A DNA stretch of 64,000 nt from Flavobacterium sp. N502536 (GTDB lineage: Bacteria > Bacteroidota > Bacteroidia > Flavobacteriales > Flavobacteriaceae): positions 1,922,001 to 1,986,000 of the forward strand of contig NZ_CP110011.1 in NCBI RefSeq assembly GCF_025947345.1. Reading direction: 5' to 3'. Every line of letters begins with the position of its first letter. Within the stretch, counting starts at the first letter, position 1. The notes under the pieces were generated by a model. It was not told the origin of the DNA and searched no databases. It saw nothing but the letters and a program-made list of their open reading frames with translations. This document shows, in pieces, positions 35,679 through 45,337 of this stretch. A program made the position numbers and the translations under genes.

Positions 35679-35703
35679 CTATTTTCTCCAGAGGAAGAAA
35701 AAA

Positions 35704-37455
35704 TTATTTTAAATCCAATTTAATGGCAAGTTCTTTTAACTGAGCTTCATCAATTGCCGCAGGAGCATCGATCATAACATCACGTCCCGAATTGTTTTTT
35801 GGGAACGCAATAAAGTCTCTGATGGTTTCCTGACCTCCTAAGATAGCGACTAAACGGTCTAATCCAAATGCTAAACCTCCGTGTGGCGGTGCTCCAAATT
35901 GGAAAGCGTCCATTAAAAAGCCAAACTGTGCTTTTGCTTCTTCTTCGGTAAAGCCAAGATATTTGAACATCAATTGCTGAGTTGCTTTGTCGTGAATACG
36001 AATAGATCCTCCACCAATTTCATTTCCGTTTAAAACCATATCGTAGGCATTGGCGCGAACTTTTCCTGGCTCGGTTTCCAATAACTGCATGTCTTCCGGT
36101 TTAGGAGAAGTAAACGGGTGGTGCATCGCGTGGTAACGCCCTGATTCTTCGTCTAATTCCAACAAAGGAAAATCAACTACCCATAACGGAGCAAATTCTT
36201 CGGGTTTGCGCAATCCTAAACGGGTTGCCAGTTCCATACGAAGTGCCGAAAGTTGTGCACGGGTTTTATTAGCAGGTCCTGAAAGTACAAAAATCATGTC
36301 TCCCGGTTTTGCACCTGTAATTTTTGCCCATTGCCCTAAATCGTCCTGATCGTAAAATTTATCTACAGAAGATTTAAAAGTTCCGTCGTCGTTACATTTT
36401 GCATACACCATTCCTGATGCTCCAACCTGAGGACGTTTTACCCAGTCAATTAAAGCGTCGATTTCTTTACGAGTGTAATTTCCGGCTCCTGGAACTGCAA
36501 TTCCTACCACCAATTCGGCAGCATTAAATACAGGGAAATCTTTGTGTTGTGCAAATTCGTTTAATTCACCAAATTCCATCCCGAAACGAATGTCCGGTTT
36601 GTCATTACCATAGGTTTTCATAGCGTAGTCGTAGGTAATTCTTGGGAACTTGTCTACTTCAATGCCTTTAATTTCTTTTAATAAGTGTCTGGTCAGTCCT
36701 TCAAAAACATTTAAAATGTCTTCCTGCTCCACAAATGCCATCTCACAGTCAATTTGTGTAAACTCAGGCTGACGGTCAGCACGTAAATCTTCATCACGGA
36801 AACATTTTACAATCTGAAAATATTTATCCATTCCACCCACCATTAATAATTGTTTGAAAGTTTGTGGCGATTGTGGCAGGGCATAAAACTGTCCTTCGTT
36901 CATACGGCTAGGTACAACGAAATCTCTCGCGCCTTCCGGAGTCGATTTAATAAGGTATGGAGTTTCTACTTCGCAGAAATCTAAGTCCGATAAATATTTA
37001 CGAACTTCCATTGCTACTTTATGACGGAATAATAAACTGTTTTTTACAGGATTTCTTCTAATGTCTAAGTAACGGTATTTCATTCGAATGTCTTCACCGC
37101 CATCCGTTTCATCTTCGATAGTAAACGGTGGTGTCAGCGCGGCATTCAGAATGGTTAGTTCGGATACTAAAATTTCGATTTCGCCCGTCGGGATATTTTT
37201 GTTTTTGGCTTCACGCTCAATTACAGTTCCTTTTACCTGAATTACAAATTCTCTTCCGAGTGTTTTTGCCAGTTCAAAAACTGTTTTATCCGTACGGCTT
37301 TCGTCAAAAATAAGTTGTGTAATTCCGTAACGGTCACGTAAATCAACCCAATTCATAAATCCTTTATCGCGTGATTTTTGAACCCAACCCGCTAGTGTAA
37401 CTTCCGTGTTAATATTTGAGGCGTTTAATTCGCCGCAATTATGACTTCTATACAT
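35704..37455 (-). CDS. aspS: Aspartyl-tRNA synthetase
   Basis: 583 residues, class II synthetase of the bacterial type. An N-terminal OB-fold anticodon-binding domain ([21 protein letters not shown]) is followed by class II motif 2 ([19 protein letters not shown]), the bacterial GAD insertion, and motif 3 ([12 protein letters not shown]). The start at 37455 ([10 protein letters not shown]) is the usual N-terminus. The longer frame from 37488 would include the -7 element at 37474-37481. Confidence 0.97.
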   Translation of the reverse strand: MYRSHNCGELNASNINTEVTLAGWVQKSRDKGFMNWVDLRDRYGITQLIFDESRTDKTVFELAKTLGREFVIQVKGTVIEREAKNKNIPTGEIEILVSELTILNAALTPPFTIEDETDGGEDIRMKYRYLDIRRNPVKNSLLFRHKVAMEVRKYLSDLDFCEVETPYLIKSTPEGARDFVVPSRMNEGQFYALPQSPQTFKQLLMVGGMDKYFQIVKCFRDEDLRADRQPEFTQIDCEMAFVEQEDILNVFEGLTRHLLKEIKGIEVDKFPRITYDYAMKTYGNDKPDIRFGMEFGELNEFAQHKDFPVFNAAELVVGIAVPGAGNYTRKEIDALIDWVKRPQVGASGMVYAKCNDDGTFKSSVDKFYDQDDLGQWAKITGAKPGDMIFVLSGPANKTRAQLSALRMELATRLGLRKPEEFAPLWVVDFPLLELDEESGRYHAMHHPFTSPKPEDMQLLETEPGKVRANAYDMVLNGNEIGGGSIRIHDKATQQLMFKYLGFTEEEAKAQFGFLMDAFQFGAPPHGGLAFGLDRLVAILGGQETIRDFIAFPKNNSGRDVMIDAPAAIDEAQLKELAIKLDLK

Positions 37456-37473
37456 GATCAAAATTTTAGACTG

Positions 37474-37481
37474 CAAAAGTA
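37474..37481 (-). promoter_or_regulatory. -7 promoter element for aspS
   Basis: The minus strand reads TACTTTTG, a match to TAnnTTTG, 19 nt upstream of the ATG. No well-spaced -33 box. Confidence 0.5.
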
Positions 37482-37577
37482 AACACAAAATTCAAATTAA
37501 TATAGTAAAGTGATGACTTGATGCTTAGAAATTTGAAATATTTTGTTAATTCTTAATTTTTGCGGCTCTAATTTCTT

Positions 37578-37585
37578 TAGATTTG
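37578..37585 (+). promoter_or_regulatory. -7 promoter element for the TlpA-like gene
   Basis: TAGATTTG matches TAnnTTTG, with a TTG (37560-37562) 15 nt upstream. It overlaps the longest possible reading frame and so supports the ATG at 37613. Confidence 0.45.
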
Positions 37586-37612
37586 AGTATCAAAATCAAA
37601 ACCCCCATTTAT

Positions 37613-38608
37613 ATGAACAAATTTATTTTAACAGGTTTGCTGATTTGTAGCGCTTTGGGTGCTATTGGTCAGGCCAAAAGTCCAATTAAATTTACCGCTA
37701 AGATTGCGAACAGAAACAGTGATACTTTAGTAATTAAAGGGAAGGATAATTTTAAAAAGGTAATTCCAATTAATAAGAAGGAAACTTTTGTAGCTTCTTT
37801 TGACGCTCCAAAAGGATTTTATACGTTTTCGGATGGTACCGAAGCTTCTTATTTGTATTTAAAACCCAATTCGGATATTAATCTGACGATGAATGCGAAG
37901 GAGTTTGACGAGACGATTGTGTATAAGGGTAAAGGGGTTGACGAAAGCAATTTTCTGGCGCAGCAAAGTTTGAAAGATGAGAAGTTTCAAACAGAAGCTT
38001 TTGCTAAGGAAGCAACTGAGTTTGCATCGCTGTTGGAAGCAAAGCTGAAAACGGATCTGGAAAGTTTAGAGAAAGGTAATTTTGATCCTGAGTTTAAAAC
38101 GGCTGTGAAGAAGAAGTTTGACAGTTTTCATAATAATGCTTTAAGCGACTACGAAAGTGCTTCAAAAGCAAATAAGATGAACGGAAAGGCATCTCCGGAT
38201 TTTGATTATGAAAATCACAAAGGAGGAAAAACAAAACTTTCTGATTTAAAAGGAAAGTATGTTTATATTGATCTTTGGGCAACCTGGTGTGCGCCATGCC
38301 GCGCTGAGATTCCGTACCTGCAAAAAATAGAGGAGAAGTATCATGGAAAGAATATTGAGTTTGTGAGCGTTTCTATTGATAAGGCGAAGGATAACGAAAA
38401 ATGGAAGAAGTTTGTGACGGATAAGAAGCTGGGTGGCGTTCAATTGTTTGCCGATAAAGATTGGGAATCTGAGTTTGTAACGAGCTACGGGGTAACCGGA
38501 ATTCCGAGATTTATTATTGTAGATCCAAAGGGTAATGTGTTAAGCAGTGATGCCGAAAGACCTTCATCTCCAGAGCTTCAGACGCAATTAGATGCCTTAT
38601 TGAAGTAA
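37613..38608 (+). CDS. TlpA-like thioredoxin-family thiol-disulfide oxidoreductase
   Basis: 331 residues with signal peptide (MNKFILTGLLICSALGAIGQ). The N-terminal 185 residues are a beta-rich domain followed by a helical, Lys/Glu-rich stretch, common in Bacteroidota TlpA-like proteins. The C-terminal 140 residues are a thioredoxin fold with the active site WCAPC (225-229) and the cis-proline region GVTGIPRFIIV. It probably acts in the periplasm in disulfide reduction or cytochrome c maturation; the exact partner is not visible. Monocistronic. Confidence 0.88.
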   Translation: MNKFILTGLLICSALGAIGQAKSPIKFTAKIANRNSDTLVIKGKDNFKKVIPINKKETFVASFDAPKGFYTFSDGTEASYLYLKPNSDINLTMNAKEFDETIVYKGKGVDESNFLAQQSLKDEKFQTEAFAKEATEFASLLEAKLKTDLESLEKGNFDPEFKTAVKKKFDSFHNNALSDYESASKANKMNGKASPDFDYENHKGGKTKLSDLKGKYVYIDLWATWCAPCRAEIPYLQKIEEKYHGKNIEFVSVSIDKAKDNEKWKKFVTDKKLGGVQLFADKDWESEFVTSYGVTGIPRFIIVDPKGNVLSSDAERPSSPELQTQLDALLK

Positions 38609-38663
38609 TTTACGATCAAAAGTACAATCTTATAGTAATTTTGTGTTTGTTGTAAAACACCAG

Positions 38664-38697
38664 TAAAACCAAGGCATAAGCTTTGGTTTTTTTGTTT
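38664..38697 (+). terminator. Terminator after the TlpA-like gene
   Basis: 11-bp stem with one G-U pair (38665-38675 with 38680-38690), ATAA loop, followed by T-rich sequence. Confidence 0.8.
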
Positions 38698-38777
38698 TTG
38701 GGGAATTTCCAATGTTAAGTTTTTACTCAATGTTACCAAATTGTTAAGCAAAAGTTTTTTTAATGTAAACAATTAGT

Positions 38778-38785
38778 TATATTTG
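38778..38785 (+). promoter_or_regulatory. -7 promoter element for the MORN-like gene
   Basis: TATATTTG matches TAnnTTTG, 33 nt upstream of the chosen ATG. No -33 TTG at suitable distance. Confidence 0.45.
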
Positions 38786-38817
38786 ATAAAGATTTGATAA
38801 CATTAATACCTAAAGAT

Positions 38818-39165
38818 ATGAAAAAGTGTGTAATTTTAGTTGCAATATTGTTCTCTGGAATTTTAGTTGCACAAGAGATAAAACCGGAATTGGAAGTTGT
38901 TGGAAATAGAGTAAAAGCTACTTATTATTATCAAGATGGTACTATTCAACAAGAAGGTTTCTTTAAAGACGGTAAGTTAGATGGTGTTTGGGTATCGTAT
39001 GATGCAAAAGGAAATAAGATGGCGGTTGGAGAATACACTGAAGGAGTGAAAACCGGAAAATGGATGTTCTTTAACGACAAAAATCTTTGCGAAGTTGCTT
39101 ATGAAAACAGCAAAGTAGCATCCGTTAAAAATTTACAGAAAAATGCTTTAGCAAACAGAAATTAA
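38818..39165 (+). CDS. Small secreted MORN-repeat (YwqK-like) protein
   Basis: 115 residues: signal peptide (MKKCVILVAILFSGILVAQ), then a beta-hairpin repeat pattern. The visible units are DGTIQQEGFFKDGKLDGVW, DAKGNKMAVGEYTEGVKTGK and the start of another ending in CEVAYENSK. This G-x-Y/F-x-x-G-x-x-x-G-x-W pattern is that of MORN/YwqK antitoxin-like repeats. The function in flavobacteria is unknown. The start was moved to 38818 because a longer frame lacks a signal peptide. A terminator follows at 39186. Confidence 0.8.
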   Translation: MKKCVILVAILFSGILVAQEIKPELEVVGNRVKATYYYQDGTIQQEGFFKDGKLDGVWVSYDAKGNKMAVGEYTEGVKTGKWMFFNDKNLCEVAYENSKVASVKNLQKNALANRN

Positions 39166-39185
39166 TAAAATTTCGAACGATTTAT

Positions 39186-39212
39186 AAAACCGCTTTTAAA
39201 GGCGGTTTTTTT
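39186..39212 (+). terminator. Terminator after the MORN-like gene
   Basis: Stem AAAACCGC (39186-39193) with complement 39202-39209 and a T-run of at least seven. Confidence 0.85.
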
Positions 39213-40323
39213 ATGCCTTATTCTTTTTAGATTTTTTGTTTCTTCCGTACCAGATTACAAAACCGGTTACGGGTAAGGCCGCAGCGGTGAGACTGATAAG
39301 GAAGGCAAGGATTTTTCCGGGCAGGTCTAAGATCTGTCCCGTATGAATGCCGTAATTCATTTCGACCACCTGTAAACCCAGGCTTTTTTTGTGGTAAGGG
39401 TCGCTTTGTATTAACTCTCCGCTGTTGGGATGGAAATAATAATTGCTTTGATGGTCGTATCGCAGAGCATGCGGATAGGCTCCTGTGCCAATAATATCGC
39501 CTTTTTGCTGAGGAAACGTAACATAATACATTCCGGCTTTGGGCTGCAGCTGTACGGTGGTGGTAAAAGCGCGATCGACGGCATGAAGTGTATTATTGCT
39601 AAATTTGGTGGTATCGATGATGGGTGCTTTTGTTTCGAGGGCTTTATCTCCGCCAAAATTGAATGTTTTATAGATTCCGTCACCTACCCATTCGTAGGTA
39701 AAAGTTAGGCCGGTAATGGCAATAATAGCTGCTATTAGCGAAATGTAAAATCCGGAGGTGTTGTGCCAGTCGTAATTGACGCGTCTCCATTTGGCCGACC
39801 ATTTAATCGTAAAGCTTCGTTTCAGATCGCTTTTTCGTTTGGGCCACCATTGAATAAGCCCTGAAATTAGTAATAGAATGAAGATGATGGTTGCGCCTCC
39901 AACAATGTGCTTTCCGATATAATCCGGTAAAAGCAAATACAGATGGATGTATTCGACAATGATAAAAAAGTCAGTTTCGGGATCTTCAATTTTTAAATGT
40001 TTTCCGGTGTAGGGATTAAAATAGAGGTATAAACTTCCTATGTCAGAATAGGTATAAACCATTGCAGAACGGTTTTTTCCGTAATACGAAACCATGGTTG
40101 ATTTGTAATTTGGAAGAATTTCTTTGGCCTTTTCCTGTAATACAGAAGGCATTACAAAAGGTTTGTTCTGGGGTTCAACAAGCCGCCATTCTTTGCGCGT
40201 AAGGTCTTTTATTTCATCATGAAAGCAAAAAATACAACCGGTAATACTGACAATAAAAACAATAAGCCCGGAAATTAATCCGAGCCATTTGTGCAGAAAT
40301 CGTATTTGCGTTTTGAATCCCAT
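39211..40323 (-). CDS. PepSY-associated membrane protein (siderophore reductase-like), 1
   Basis: 370 residues from ATG 40323 (MGFKTQIRFLHKW). Four transmembrane segments: FLHKWLGLISGLIVFIVSIT near the N-terminus, one around 145-165, one after YDWHNTSGF, and one near the C-terminus ending in a Lys-rich tail. Histidines at helix starts (FLHKW, DWHN, GIHTG) are candidate haem ligands. The family includes proteins with a role in reducing ferric siderophores in the periplasm or inner membrane. Last gene of the iron-uptake operon that begins with the TonB-dependent receptor at 45120. Confidence 0.82.
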   Translation of the reverse strand: MGFKTQIRFLHKWLGLISGLIVFIVSITGCIFCFHDEIKDLTRKEWRLVEPQNKPFVMPSVLQEKAKEILPNYKSTMVSYYGKNRSAMVYTYSDIGSLYLYFNPYTGKHLKIEDPETDFFIIVEYIHLYLLLPDYIGKHIVGGATIIFILLLISGLIQWWPKRKSDLKRSFTIKWSAKWRRVNYDWHNTSGFYISLIAAIIAITGLTFTYEWVGDGIYKTFNFGGDKALETKAPIIDTTKFSNNTLHAVDRAFTTTVQLQPKAGMYYVTFPQQKGDIIGTGAYPHALRYDHQSNYYFHPNSGELIQSDPYHKKSLGLQVVEMNYGIHTGQILDLPGKILAFLISLTAAALPVTGFVIWYGRNKKSKKNKA

Positions 40324-40378
40324 TTTTTTGTAAAACGTAAAAGTATACGCTAAATTAATGGGGAGCAAGTATTTCTAA

Positions 40379-41938
40379 TTATTTTTCAATAACCGCTTCT
40401 TTTTTAGGTTTTAAAGAATACGCCACATAAAGGGTTATGGAAGCGAGGAAAATCCAGAAAACATCAATAAAGAAAATCTGAATTTTGTTTTGCAGGAAAG
40501 AATCCCAAAACCAGGTTCCGGACACTATTCCATTTGTAATCGGAACTAAAAACCCCAGTATACTTCCTAAAATTAAGCAGCATTTGTTGGTAAAAGCATC
40601 ATTCTTTTTGAGAATAAAAAATACAGTAAGAAGGAGCCATCCCACAAAATACACCAGATACAACTGGCCCTGAGTCAGGGGATAGAATATTTTGACAGCA
40701 ATAAAAGCCAATGCTGTAATGGGATACATGCTCAGGCATATGGCCAAATAAATTCGAACTACTGCCGCATTAAAGCGTCTTTTCTTTTCGGGCAGATTGT
40801 TTTTTTGTCTGGCTACCAACCAAATCATAACACCCGAGATGATGACAAAACAGGTAATTATGCCTAAAACGAAACTTACAATTTTGAGGGCATAACCGCC
40901 ATAATCGCCAAAATGTATGCGATATAACACATTTTTTACGACATCTAAATAGTTGGTTTGCGTAATCGGATTTTTTCGGGCAATTTCTTTTCCGTTCGCA
41001 ATTCGATAGACTATTTTTCCAATTCCGGTGAATTTTTTGTGGCTTAACATTTCACCTTCAACCAAAACGTGCATGTTGGCATCTCCGTAATTCTGAATAA
41101 AAACGCGGGTGATTTCAAAGTCTTTCCAATTGCTTTTCGCTTTGGCAACAAGCTGATCGATATTAAAGGGAGCGGCTAATTTTTTGTTGTCGAATTTGTA
41201 ATCAGGATCGGTGTATTCTAATTCTTTGTACAATTTATCCTGATCGCCTTTGTATAAGGCCATTACTGCCGGAGCCACAATTAAAAGTTTAATCATAAAA
41301 AAAGTTCCTGTTACGGCATATACAAACTGAAATGGCAGGCCAATCATTCCTAAGGCGGTATGTGCATCTGTCCATAAGGTTTTTAGTTTTTCTTTCGGAC
41401 GGAAGATATAGAAGTTGGAAACGATTTTTTTCCAGTGCAGCAAAAGTCCGGTTACGATGGCAAATAAAAAGAACAATGCGGTGAAACCCGATAGGTAGTA
41501 CCCAACAGGATAAGGGATTTGTGCGAGAAAATGCAAACGGTATAAAAACTCCCCCAGCGAATACGATTGTTCGTAGGTAAAGGTTTTAAAGGTTTTGGTG
41601 TCAAGGTAGAAGAAGGATCCTTCTTTTTGTTCTTTCGGTGCCAAAGTGTCTTTTGTGCCTTCCATATAAATGGCAACTCTTCGTTCTATGTTTGGTTTAG
41701 AAATGGTAATATTTCTTCCGTGCAGGACGTATTCTTTGTCAAGTTTCTTTAGGGCCGAATTATAGTCCAGTTGAATTTCTCTATTGATAGCTGAGGATTC
41801 ATTTCTTTCCCAATTGATGATTTCATCCCTGAAGAAAGAAAAGGAGCCTGCGAAGAAAATCACAAAAAGCACGACACTGATTACAATTCCGCTAACGGTA
41901 TGGGTATGAAAATAGATGTTGTAATTACGATTGTTCAT
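40379..41938 (-). CDS. PepSY-associated membrane protein (siderophore reductase-like), 2
   Basis: 519 residues. N-terminal YFHTHTVSGIVISVVLFVIF, a periplasmic PepSY-like domain, LHWKKIVSN, DAHTALGMIGLPFQFVYAV, RIHFGDYGG and three more helices at the C-terminus. It is longer than its neighbour at 39211 by these extra helices. Conserved histidines again suggest haem-based electron transfer to ferric siderophore. It lies 3 bases from the DUF3649-like gene upstream and 55 bases before the second PepSY gene. Confidence 0.82.
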   Translation of the reverse strand: MNNRNYNIYFHTHTVSGIVISVVLFVIFFAGSFSFFRDEIINWERNESSAINREIQLDYNSALKKLDKEYVLHGRNITISKPNIERRVAIYMEGTKDTLAPKEQKEGSFFYLDTKTFKTFTYEQSYSLGEFLYRLHFLAQIPYPVGYYLSGFTALFFLFAIVTGLLLHWKKIVSNFYIFRPKEKLKTLWTDAHTALGMIGLPFQFVYAVTGTFFMIKLLIVAPAVMALYKGDQDKLYKELEYTDPDYKFDNKKLAAPFNIDQLVAKAKSNWKDFEITRVFIQNYGDANMHVLVEGEMLSHKKFTGIGKIVYRIANGKEIARKNPITQTNYLDVVKNVLYRIHFGDYGGYALKIVSFVLGIITCFVIISGVMIWLVARQKNNLPEKKRRFNAAVVRIYLAICLSMYPITALAFIAVKIFYPLTQGQLYLVYFVGWLLLTVFFILKKNDAFTNKCCLILGSILGFLVPITNGIVSGTWFWDSFLQNKIQIFFIDVFWIFLASITLYVAYSLKPKKEAVIEK

Positions 41939-41941
41939 AGG

Positions 41942-42244
41942 TTATTTTGCTATTGGATTGTAGGTTTGACCAAGGTAGATTAAAAGAGAAAAAACTAATG
42001 AAAGCAGGATATAGATTCCCCAGATTTTCCATCCGCTTTTGGCCAGAAAAGCAATAACCATAAGGGCCACCCAAAGGATGAATCCGCTAAAAGCCATGGT
42101 CATTAATATGTTGGCACGGTTGAACCAGGCTGCTAAGGCCAAATGAAAAGTAACTGAAACAAAATAGCCGCCTAAGATAGCAGCTGTAATTTTGGCAAAT
42201 CGTTGCCATTTGGATTGGGTTAAATATTTTGGATTTGCCGGCAT
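41942..42244 (-). CDS. Small membrane protein, DUF3649-like
   Basis: 100 residues with three hydrophobic helices. The WQRFAKITAAILGGYFVSVT start, and the placement between a PepSY protein gene and a DUF3325-like gene in an iron-receptor operon, fit the DUF3649 family. Function unknown; probably a partner of the PepSY reductase in the inner membrane. The family assignment is from pattern and context, not search. Confidence 0.6.
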   Translation of the reverse strand: MPANPKYLTQSKWQRFAKITAAILGGYFVSVTFHLALAAWFNRANILMTMAFSGFILWVALMVIAFLAKSGWKIWGIYILLSLVFSLLIYLGQTYNPIAK

Positions 42245-42262
42245 ATTTTGGTTAGCAATAAG

Positions 42263-42595
42263 TTAGTAGTAATAAAATTCCAGTAAAGCAGCGAGTATGA
42301 AAAAAGCAAGAATTGCGTATCGGCTTATTTTTTTGAGCGGCGCTAAAATGATGATGAGACTTCCAATGGTCATGAGCTGAATGAAGAACATAAAGGTTCC
42401 GCAGCACAAGGATTGTGTAAACAGCCAAAGCGCATAAGCGAGTAAAAGAAGCCCCAAGCCCAAAATTTTGGTTGGTTTAGGATTGCTTTTCATCCACTTT
42501 TCAAAACCTAAATCATACGATAATGCAGCTCTTTTTGAAGTGTAATAAAGGGTGTAAAAAGCTAAAAAAACGATTAGACTTGCAATTGTTATCAT
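42263..42595 (-). CDS. Small membrane protein, DUF3325-like
   Basis: 110 residues, three to four transmembrane helices, with a YYTSKRAALSYDLGFEKW segment after the first helix and a CCG near the third. Size and context (next to a DUF3649-like and PepSY protein, behind a TonB-dependent siderophore receptor) fit DUF3325. Function unknown. The gene lies just after the hairpin at 42611, which separates it from the receptor gene. Confidence 0.6.
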   Translation of the reverse strand: MITIASLIVFLAFYTLYYTSKRAALSYDLGFEKWMKSNPKPTKILGLGLLLLAYALWLFTQSLCCGTFMFFIQLMTIGSLIIILAPLKKISRYAILAFFILAALLEFYYY

Positions 42596-42610
42596 GATTG
42601 ACAGAATTTA

Positions 42611-42646
42611 AAAAACACCTTTCCGTACAAAGAAAGGTGTTTTTTT
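42611..42646 (-). terminator. Hairpin between siderophore receptor and downstream genes
   Basis: Perfect 13-bp stem (AAAAACACCTTTC at 42611-42623, complement 42632-42644), loop 8 nt, with a T-run on the minus strand. As it lies inside a likely operon it may act as a partial terminator, giving more receptor than membrane protein. Confidence 0.85.
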
Positions 42647-42654
42647 GTTTTGTA

Positions 42655-45120
42655 TTAGAATTTGTAAGCGAAGCTTGCCGCTACACTTCTCATGTTTCTT
42701 GGGTGAATGGTAGACCAGCCATCGTAAGTGTCTGCGTTGGCGATGTTATCCATTTTTAACGTCAAAGTAAATTTCTCTGCTGAATAGAAAATAGAAGAGT
42801 TTAGTACAGTGTATTCCGGGATGGTAAATGCTCCGGTCGTTTTTCTGTTCATGATCTTGTTATCTCCTACATAATTTCCTCCAAAACCTAGTCCAAAGCC
42901 TTGTAGTGGTCCTTCAAGGAATTTGTAACTCGCCCAAAGATTGGCTAAGTTTTGTGCTCCGGCACTTTCAGGTCTGAAACTTACAAATTCAGGATCTCCG
43001 GCAGTTAATACCGCGTCGTTATAGCTGTAGCCAAATACGATGTTTAAACCGGCAACAGGGTTAGAAACGATTTCGGCTTCAAAACCTTTGTTTTTCTGAC
43101 CTCCATTTTGGTAAGAAGTTGAGTTCGTAGCATCCGTTCTAATGCTGTAAACCTGATCGGTAACTTTAATGTCATAGTAGCTGAAAGTAGCGTATAGTTT
43201 GTCTTTAAACAGATTAAGTTTGGTACCTACCTCAAATTGATTGGCATGTTCAGGGTTGTAAACTCTTGGAGTTCTAACACCACCACTCATATCTTCTCCA
43301 GGGGCAACGTTAGAGAATCCATCCATGTAATTGGCGAAAATAGAAACTTTATCTAAAATCGGCTGGTATACTAATCCGAATTTTGGAGAAAAAGCAGTTT
43401 GATTGTATCCACCGTTGTCTGCGTTCATGAAACGGTCAACACGTAAACTTGCCATGGCAGACAATGCCGGCGTAAAGTTGATTACGTCTGAAACATAAAC
43501 ACTGTAAACTTCCTGTTTTGTTTTGTTGTTGTTGGTTGTTGCTTTTGCTAAAAGAGCATCGGTTCCTGATTTTGATAAATTTCCGTTATCACCGGTTGTA
43601 ATGTATTTTGTTGGATCGGTAATTTTGAAAACATTTTCGTTTACGGTTTGTAAACTTGCATTACCAATATAGATGCTTCCGTTACCAATATAACTGGTTC
43701 CGTTGTCTGTCGAAGAGTTGTTGAAGTAGTCAAAACCGGCAACAATTCTGTTTCTTAACTTACCGATTTTAAAGTCACCAATAAAATTTTGTTGAATATC
43801 TGTAGTTAAGGTTGTTGAATTTTGATAGTTGATATAACGATCTAAGACGATACCTTCTTTAATTGCCGAAAAGCGTTTGGTTCCTTCATATAAATAAGAG
43901 TAATACCCTTCAGATCTTGATGATCCTCTTGACAGAACCGTTTGTGAGGTCCATTCGTTGTTAAATTTATAAACCATTTGACCTTGCAGGTTGTAAGATG
44001 GAGTTTCGATAGCAAGCTGGTTGCTGGTATAAGAACGCTTGTTGTCGTATCCAAGTTCTTTCATGTTGTGAACTCTTAAAGCTGCACCTCTGTCCAAAAA
44101 CAACATGGTTGGATTGGTGGCTTTATTGTTCATGAATTCAGTATTCACAAAAAACGAAAGTTTATCGTTTACTTCGTAAGATAGGGATGGGGCAAAAAAG
44201 AAGGATTTTTTAAATCCTGCATCCTGAAAACTATTTTCATTGTGATAAGCAGAATTGATGCGAAGATTTACTTTATGTTCGTCGTCTAAAGGAGTGTTAA
44301 TGTCTGCAGTAACTCTGTTTAGTCCGTAACTTGCGGCAGTATAGCTGATTTCTCCTCCAAAATGATCGTAAGGTCTTTTGGTTGTAATGTTGATTAATCC
44401 TCCGTAAGAGATTAAACTACTTCCGAACAGGGTTCCTGAAGGTCCTTTGATTACTTCGATTCTGTCAATGTTGGCAGGATCAAGGCTTCCGTTTGTTAGT
44501 CCCGGTAATCCGTTAATCATGGTGGGCTGAACGGCAAAACCTCTTAAAGAAAAGTATCCTGCACCATCTCCTCCACGTCCTGTTGAGGCCCAAAGTGTGG
44601 TTAATCCCGGTGCATTTTTAAGCGCATCGTCGATATTGGTTACCACTTGTTCTTTTAGTAATTCACCTGTAATAGTAGTATAAACTTGTGGGTTTTCAAG
44701 ATTTTTAAGGGGTAATCTTGATACTTGCTGATTTTCTTTACGAGCCAACGGATTCTTTTTTCCATGACCGTTGATTACGATCTCATCCAGTTGTTCAGAG
44801 TTTGAACTGATGGTGAAGTCTTCTACGATTTCGTCTCCGGCATTAAGAGAAACACTTTTTTCTTTGGAAGAATGTCCAACAGCCGAAACCTTGATGATGT
44901 AACTTCCCGGTTTGATGTTTTTAATTTCGTAAAAACCTTTACTGTCGGTGTTGGTTCCAATCTTGGTTCCTTTTAATACAATGGTTACATTATCGGCAGC
45001 CTGATTGTTCGTTAGGCTAATCTGACCTTTTAGAGATGCTTTGCCCTGTGCCGAAATTGTGGTAGCAGCCAATAGGAAGAAGCAGAAGTTTAAAAAGGAA
45101 ACGGTAAACTTATATTTCAT
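42655..45120 (-). CDS. TonB-dependent siderophore receptor
   Basis: 821 residues: signal peptide (to about 24), carboxypeptidase-regulatory-like domain (about 28-110), then TonB plug and 22-strand barrel. The plug includes SRLPLKNLENPQVYTTIT, GYFSLRGFAVQPTMINGLPG and IDRIEVIKGPSGTLFGS, typical of ferric-siderophore receptors of the FhuE/FoxA kind. It ends in a C-terminal Phe (SVAASFAYKF). The outer-membrane transport substrate is inferred to be a ferric siderophore from the plug and the PepSY neighbours; which siderophore is not visible. A strong promoter match lies at 45149-45179. I did not find a Fur box by eye. Confidence 0.88.
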   Translation of the reverse strand: MKYKFTVSFLNFCFFLLAATTISAQGKASLKGQISLTNNQAADNVTIVLKGTKIGTNTDSKGFYEIKNIKPGSYIIKVSAVGHSSKEKSVSLNAGDEIVEDFTISSNSEQLDEIVINGHGKKNPLARKENQQVSRLPLKNLENPQVYTTITGELLKEQVVTNIDDALKNAPGLTTLWASTGRGGDGAGYFSLRGFAVQPTMINGLPGLTNGSLDPANIDRIEVIKGPSGTLFGSSLISYGGLINITTKRPYDHFGGEISYTAASYGLNRVTADINTPLDDEHKVNLRINSAYHNENSFQDAGFKKSFFFAPSLSYEVNDKLSFFVNTEFMNNKATNPTMLFLDRGAALRVHNMKELGYDNKRSYTSNQLAIETPSYNLQGQMVYKFNNEWTSQTVLSRGSSRSEGYYSYLYEGTKRFSAIKEGIVLDRYINYQNSTTLTTDIQQNFIGDFKIGKLRNRIVAGFDYFNNSSTDNGTSYIGNGSIYIGNASLQTVNENVFKITDPTKYITTGDNGNLSKSGTDALLAKATTNNNKTKQEVYSVYVSDVINFTPALSAMASLRVDRFMNADNGGYNQTAFSPKFGLVYQPILDKVSIFANYMDGFSNVAPGEDMSGGVRTPRVYNPEHANQFEVGTKLNLFKDKLYATFSYYDIKVTDQVYSIRTDATNSTSYQNGGQKNKGFEAEIVSNPVAGLNIVFGYSYNDAVLTAGDPEFVSFRPESAGAQNLANLWASYKFLEGPLQGFGLGFGGNYVGDNKIMNRKTTGAFTIPEYTVLNSSIFYSAEKFTLTLKMDNIANADTYDGWSTIHPRNMRSVAASFAYKF

Positions 45121-45148
45121 TTTTTATTTAGAATTGATTTGAATAGTG

Positions 45149-45179
45149 CAAATTTAATTGCAGAATACAAGCCAAACAA
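45149..45179 (-). promoter_or_regulatory. Promoter of the siderophore uptake operon
   Basis: The minus strand reads TTG (45179-45177), 20 nt, TAAATTTG (45156-45149), a full match to TTG-N17-23-TAnnTTTG, about 28 nt upstream of the receptor ATG. Confidence 0.7.
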
Positions 45180-45278
45180 GTTATTCTTATTTATTCTAAA
45201 TAAAATAGTTTTTAGGGGTTAAAATTTTTGTTTGTTTAAAATTTTAACATCTTAAGGAGATTTTAAGGCAATATTAAG

Positions 45279-45312
45279 AAAAAAAACCTGCTCAAATGAA
45301 TGAGCAGGTTTT
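45279..45312 (-). terminator. Terminator of the sucAB operon
   Basis: 12-bp perfect stem (AAAACCTGCTCA at 45283-45294, complement 45301-45312), 6-nt loop, T-run on the minus strand, 25 bases past the sucB stop. Confidence 0.9.
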
Positions 45313-45337
45313 ATATGATTGTAGAAAATTATTACAA

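Larger units (their letters stand above)
35300..35703. other. Intergenic region between csp and aspS
   Basis: About 400 AT-rich bases without a gene. It contains the csp -7 element (35329-35336) and, near the other end, the aspS terminator (35641-35678). I see no further feature in the middle. Confidence 0.65.
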
